Notes under the pieces: generated by a model
What the model was told of the DNA's origin: nothing
The model's database searches: none
The model's input: the letters and a program-made list of their open reading frames with translations, nothing else
In this document: positions 35,301 to 37,664 of the stretch, piece after piece
Position numbering within the stretch: position 1 is the stretch's first letter
Layout of the letters: the number at the start of each line of letters is the position of its first letter
Assembly: GCA_036897095.1 (NCBI GenBank)
Contig: JAYMSP010001006.1
Location: forward strand, 1 to 37,664
Reading direction: 5' to 3'
DNA from: Plantago elongata
Taxonomy: Eukaryota > Streptophyta > Magnoliopsida > Lamiales > Plantaginaceae
DNA: 37,664 nucleotides
Program-made: the position numbers and the translations under genes

Positions 35301-35962
35301 AAAGTTCATCATCAGGAGCTTTAGTGTTTGTACCAGTAACCGCATCATTTATTGAGCTCACATCAAAACCAAAATTAATCAGAGCAACAAGAGTGGGCCG
35401 GTTGCAGTAGAATTCCAACTTCGACATCCGGATACTCATCTGAAAAATTTATTTGCATAATTAGACAAACAGAAGAAAAAGAAAAGAAGGGGAATTTCTT
35501 TTCACTTTCCAGTAATCTGAAATCTCTATTCAATAGTTTTCAGAGAATTACCTGGGTATCTATGCCATCATAATCTGGAGAATCAGGATTCCTAGTTAAA
35601 AATGTGACAGACACAAAATCAGAATCGTCAGATCCCAGTGCCTCATAAAACACATCACCAGGAACAATTCTTCCCTTGGATATATCCATATCACCGACAG
35701 CGGTCTCAGTAAAGTCCGGCAAAATCATGAAATCTGGCAAGGCATCCTTGAAGATATCATCATCATCAGTAGACACTGCGAGAGGGTCTCGTACTTGAGC
35801 TTCAGAACTATGAGGGGAGCTAAGTGGATGCTGATCGCTGATTACTGAACAGGCTAAAAACTGTGAGTTTGATGACAGAGAACCCTGAAGTTCATCCTTA
35901 ATTTTCAAAGAATGCAGCTTCATTTTTACTGTCAGATCCTGTATATAGCGGGAGAGATGAAC
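15222..35962 (-). CDS. VPS13: VPS13-family intermembrane lipid-transfer protein (plant M type), 5-prime exons missing
   Basis: Thirty-seven GT-AG exons join to 3,088 residues plus TGA (15224-15222); the family runs to about 4,100-4,200, so roughly a quarter is missing at the N-terminus. Exons: 35962-35552, 35439-35119, 34946-34815, 34721-34608, 33654-33470, 33210-33102, 33027-32884, 31173-30898, 30811-30203, 29579-29364, 28652-28549, 28252-27957, 27882-27798, 27552-26845, 26375-26057, 25931-25773, 25660-25497, 25394-25214, 25138-24872, 24761-24555, 24460-24406, 23597-23467, 23361-22384, 22268-22192, 21319-20866, 20764-20678, 20487-20335, 20248-20064, 19397-18876, 18483-18306, 18230-18088, 17997-17871, 17357-17136, 16979-16623, 16218-16060, 15941-15654, 15365-15222. 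VPS13 proteins form a hydrophobic groove that moves lipids between membranes at contact sites. The VPS62-like and C2-like parts point to the Arabidopsis VPS13M1/M2 group (At4g17140, At1g48090) and not SHRUBBY. Which of the two is undecided. Confidence 0.92.
16219..16622 (-). other. VPS13 intron, no insertion recognised
   Basis: A 404-base GT-AG intron. It contains a poly-A run near 16532 and T-rich text. No repeat boundary or coding signal is seen. Confidence 0.7.
17358..17870 (-). other. VPS13 intron with a lone MITE-like terminus
   Basis: A 513-base GT-AG intron. At 17557-17570 it has TA followed by CTCCCTCCCTCA, like a Stowaway terminus, but I found no partner terminus. Just before it, at about 17517-17542, the 7-mer TTGCATG is repeated three times. 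Confidence 0.55.
18484..18875 (-). other. VPS13 intron
   Basis: A 392-base GT-AG intron. A minus-strand open frame of 68 codons (18809-18603) lies inside it but is not needed: exons 19397-18876 and 18483-18306 join in phase without it, giving the conserved GSGISR then LKVRMGGIQVDNQ. I see no repeat. Confidence 0.65.
19398..20063 (-). other. VPS13 intron, no insertion recognised
   Basis: A 666-base GT-AG intron of AT-rich sequence. I looked for CTCCCTCC-type termini and tRNA-like boxes and saw neither. Confidence 0.6.
21621..21863. mobile_element. Stowaway-type MITE in a VPS13 intron
   Basis: The left terminus CTCCATATGTCCCG and the right terminus AGGACGGAGGGAG are imperfect inverted copies of the Stowaway consensus (CTCCCTCCGTCC). 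TA dinucleotides flank both ends (21619-21620 and 21864-21865), as expected for Tc1/mariner-derived MITEs. The element is 243 bases, AT-rich and non-coding. It lies in the 872-base intron 22191-21320. Confidence 0.8.
23598..24405 (-). other. VPS13 intron (808 bases) containing a MITE
   Basis: The intron separates the two exons that share the last codon of the C2-like segment. About a third of it is the MITE at 23834-24089. The remainder is AT-rich with no coding signal. Confidence 0.65.
23834..24089. mobile_element. Stowaway-type MITE in a VPS13 intron
   Basis: The left terminus CTTCCTCTGTCCATTC and the right terminus TTGGATGGAGAGAG are imperfect inverted repeats, flanked by TA at 23832-23833 and 24090-24091. 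The element is 256 bases and non-coding. It has diverged more from the Stowaway consensus than the copy at 21621-21863, which suggests an older insertion. Confidence 0.7.
26423..26805. mobile_element. MITE (probable Stowaway) split by a SINE
   Basis: TA followed by CTACATCCGTCC (26421-26434) and GGGTGGAGAGAG followed by TA (to 26807) form weak inverted termini, matching at 8 of 12 positions. Without the SINE and its extra target copy the element would be about 278 bases, a normal MITE size. It fills most of the 469-base intron 26844-26376 and reaches to within 40 bases of the exon border at 26845. Confidence 0.55.
26503..26590 (+). mobile_element. tRNA-derived SINE (short) with 17-base target-site duplication
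   Basis: The 88-base insert has a polymerase III A box like that of tRNA (AGCTCAGCTGGTAAG at 26516-26530), a B box (GGGTTCGAGTCAC at 26558-26570) and a 3-prime TTTCAAAAAAA tail. It is flanked by ACTATTTACGACATATT (26486-26502) and ACTATTTACGGCATATT (26591-26607), identical at 16 of 17 positions. These are the marks of LINE-driven retroposition. The body is shorter than most plant SINEs, so it may be a head-only or tRNA-pseudogene-like copy. It lies antisense to VPS13. Confidence 0.82.
28653..29363 (-). other. VPS13 intron, no insertion recognised
   Basis: A 711-base GT-AG intron. It is AT-rich with short open frames on the minus strand (for example 29321-29133) that match nothing I know. Confidence 0.6.
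29580..30202 (-). other. VPS13 intron, no insertion recognised
   Basis: A 623-base GT-AG intron. No MITE terminus, tRNA-like box or coding frame is evident. Confidence 0.6.
31239..31459. mobile_element. Stowaway-type MITE in the largest complete VPS13 intron
   Basis: The left end CTCCCTCCCTCCCTGTC and the right end AGGACAGAGGGAG followed by TA are inverted copies. The inner text continues the complement (CAACTTCTTC on the left, GAGAAGTTGATT on the right). The left end has one extra CTCC unit, and the left TA has become CA. The element is about 221 bases and sits in intron 32883-31174. Confidence 0.75.
32208..32671. repeat. Diverged tandem duplication, period 232 bases
   Basis: Two copies start with CCAACATAAGAACACT at 32208 and 32440. 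They share, in order, ATTAATAAATACTCATTCCA / ATTAATTAATACTCAATTCC, then CAATAATGGCAAAAT / CAATCATGGCAAAAT, then CCAGATACCTAATTAATAA, then CAGACTACTTTAT. GAAGGGAGTAAC at the end of copy 1 and CTACTCCCCCTGCCCC in copy 2 look like Stowaway termini, so the unit may be a MITE that inserted or duplicated in tandem. Confidence 0.75.
33671..34607 (-). other. VPS13 intron containing a MITE (33671-33469 border to 34607)
   Basis: This span covers the intron between exons 34721-34608 and 33654-33470; the intron proper is 34607-33655. It holds the MITE at 34035-34295 and otherwise AT-rich non-coding DNA. Confidence 0.6.
34035..34295. mobile_element. Stowaway-type MITE in a VPS13 intron
   Basis: TA then CTCTCCTCCCACACGCAGTA (from 34035) and CAACTGGTGTGGGACCGAGG (to about 34294) form imperfect inverted ends, with further pairing between GTCCACTTTT and AAGCGGAC. 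The right TA has been lost. The element is about 261 bases and non-coding. Confidence 0.65.
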
Positions 35963-37664
35963 CTGCACAAGATAAGATGGTAATCACTGCATAACAAATA
36001 TAAGACAGGTAAAGCTGGAGAAAAGAATCATGATAACATACAGGTAAATTTGAAATATTGCAGCCTCATCTACATGCTCAAGCTTGTGGAGAGGGTTTTA
36101 CTATTTACATCATTTCCCAACAATCTATGAGACAAATATGACCAATTTAACCCATATATAGAATAAAATAATCGAAATTGTCATATGATGGTTCAAATCA
36201 TCTTCAGAAATTTTTACCTCATCGAAAAACTCAGGTTGTAGAAAAGTTAGGAATTTATTCATTCATATTATTTGTTCCAGTGTTTGCTAACATGGAAATC
36301 TCTATGAACCATATATTCATCAGACATTTCACAGAAACCAAGCTTATCATACGAGGCTCAGAATACATGAGACGAACCTTAGATGGAAGCGTTTAATGAT
36401 AAAACAGGCTTTTAGTAGTGGCCTTTTTCACATTCAATTTCAAAATGCACACTCAAGAGTGGCCGGGTATTAACTTTTCATATATAACATGGTCACATCA
36501 CAAATCGATCACTGTTTTGAGACAGTTGCATAGCTATGATTCCATGATAGAATGCATAAGAGAAAAATCTCTAAGACCTCCCATCTGAACCTCCTAATCA
36601 AAATGCTCTGGCAATGTAAGAGGATAGGCATTCTATTAATTATCATCTATAGCGTGTACCTCAGTATGCATCTGATTTTCTAAGATCAAGTTAACACTTG
36701 TAACGATGAGTGTTGTAATATACATGACTAAACACATAAAAGATGCATTCCTCGAAGAAGCACCGCATAAAAGTAAATATACCAGGTAAGCCTTACATGG
36801 AACAAAAGTAGTTCAGGGTTGAGGTGTGTAGCTATTGCATCACAATAACCTAAAGACCCTCATTTACTGCTGCCTACTAAACAGTAGCCTTATTTATTAA
36901 TAGTTACCGTATGCATTCAAGTGAATTGAGTATTGACTGTTGATGCTTTATTAAGAAAATTGATAGAACCATTCTTAGCTAAGTCAACAGAACCACAGGA
37001 TGTATCACAACTCTTTACCACTAAACATCATCAACAATAAAACAATCTAAAGGATGTGCTGCTGGAGGATGCTGTTAAATCAAGGCAAACCATGTTTACT
37101 CGTTTCCCCCATAAAACAATGCAAGTAGAGTATTCTTTTGAAAGTTTAGTGCTACAACTGCAGGACAATGTGTATACGAATGATAAAACATGAATAGGTT
37201 TTAGATTACAATGCTTGAATACATAAAAAATAAAAATAAAAATAGGAAAAGAGAAAACTTAATTAAGCAGAGTATACACAGACACATATCACAGAGAAGA
37301 CATAACATTTAATACCGTCAGGTTTGAGTCACCTAGCAACATCACTGAACCAACAAAGTAAGGCTTAGAAAGGAATCTTTAATATGTAACTCAAGCCATT
37401 GATATTTAACTCAATCCATCTCACATCATTGTTACAAACGAAGATCACTAACTAACTGTCTAGAGAGAGAATTAAGCTAGTGGCTACAATTTACTCAAAT
37501 GATTATCGATAAGATGGCACAATCGGCCGAGAATAGTACTTGTAGTCCGTTAAACAGCCTTAACAAACTATGGAAGCAGCCACCGTCGGATCACACACGA
37601 CGTGGCAACATCTGAGCCCTTTATTTGTATTAAAAGAAACGCAGATTATAAAACGTAATAAGCA
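35963..37664 (-). other. Upstream VPS13 intron or flank, no exon found
   Basis: The acceptor CTTGTGCAG at 35963 shows that another exon lies upstream. I found no convincing exon in the remaining 1.7 kb. Possible frames are short, have in-frame stops nearby or have the wrong phase. No MITE termini were recognised. The last 160 bases are somewhat richer in GC but not open in any long frame. Confidence 0.6.

Larger units (their letters stand above)
28252..35962 (-). other. VPS13 bridge region (repeating beta-groove), visible residues 1 to about 874
   Basis: The first eleven visible exons encode the mid-N-terminal part of the lipid channel. Recognisable text includes VHLSRYIQDLTVKMKLHSL, SKLEFYCNRPTLVALINF, LYRFVQEV, DFMQLDLGHLRI (across an exon junction) and GREGREL-type strand repeats. 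An acidic patch (STDDDDIFKDALPDF) near visible residue 70 is a likely disordered loop. Assignment to the extended-chorein/repeating-beta-groove region rests on position and alternating hydrophobic strands; motif boundaries cannot be drawn by eye. The chorein N-terminus that docks to the ER is not in the window. Confidence 0.75.

Noticed and set aside
36046..36100. Short minus-strand frame reading KLEHVDEAAIF as the missing upstream VPS13 exon
   Set aside because: A stop lies just upstream, and the nearby donor would leave the wrong phase for the exon at 35962.

Overview
This window is nuclear DNA of a flowering plant, most likely a eudicot. The genes are split by AT-rich GT-AG introns, and the encoded proteins belong to plant families: a galectin-domain GT31 galactosyltransferase and a plant VPS13 with an embedded VPS62/DUF946 region. 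The rest is typical plant repeat DNA: a Mutator-like element (MULE), a hAT BED-finger fragment, Stowaway-type MITEs and a small tRNA-derived SINE. The species cannot be named from sequence alone. No bacterial operon, CRISPR array, rRNA gene or functional tRNA gene was seen.

Layout. Bases 1-3373 are AT-rich intergenic DNA with one GTTCG-rich repeat patch. Bases 3374-6382 (minus) hold a complete seven-exon beta-1,3-galactosyltransferase gene of 640 codons. Bases about 7691-11887 are a decayed MULE: a GRF zinc-finger gene fragment reads right, and a broken transposase (DNA-binding domain, MULE domain, SWIM, CCHC knuckle) reads left toward it. Bases 12100-12580 hold a G-rich strand bias, 13414-13599 a hAT-type BED zinc-finger remnant, and 14204-14300 a GC-rich hairpin in AT-rich DNA. 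Bases 15222-35962 (minus) hold 37 exons (9,267 nt, 3,088 residues plus stop) of one giant VPS13-family gene. Its 5-prime exons (chorein domain) were not found and probably lie beyond base 37664.

The VPS13 exons were placed one by one. All have GT-AG borders, phases agree throughout, and the joined frame stays open. The visible protein runs from the middle of the lipid-transfer bridge through a VPS62-like region with four WxP...Y...G-C motifs, a C2-like segment, the VAB/SHR-BD adaptor-binding region, the ATG2_C-like helical part and the C-terminal PH-like domain. Its larger introns are partly made of MITEs; one MITE was itself hit by a SINE that left a 17-bp target-site duplication.

The two intact genes are not linked in function: one glycosylates proteins in the Golgi, the other is predicted to move lipids at membrane contacts. 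I found no convincing new biological system. The most informative oddities are the nested SINE-in-MITE, the MULE with a convergent GRF partner, the 232-bp diverged tandem repeat in a VPS13 intron, and the four-fold motif in the VPS62-like region.
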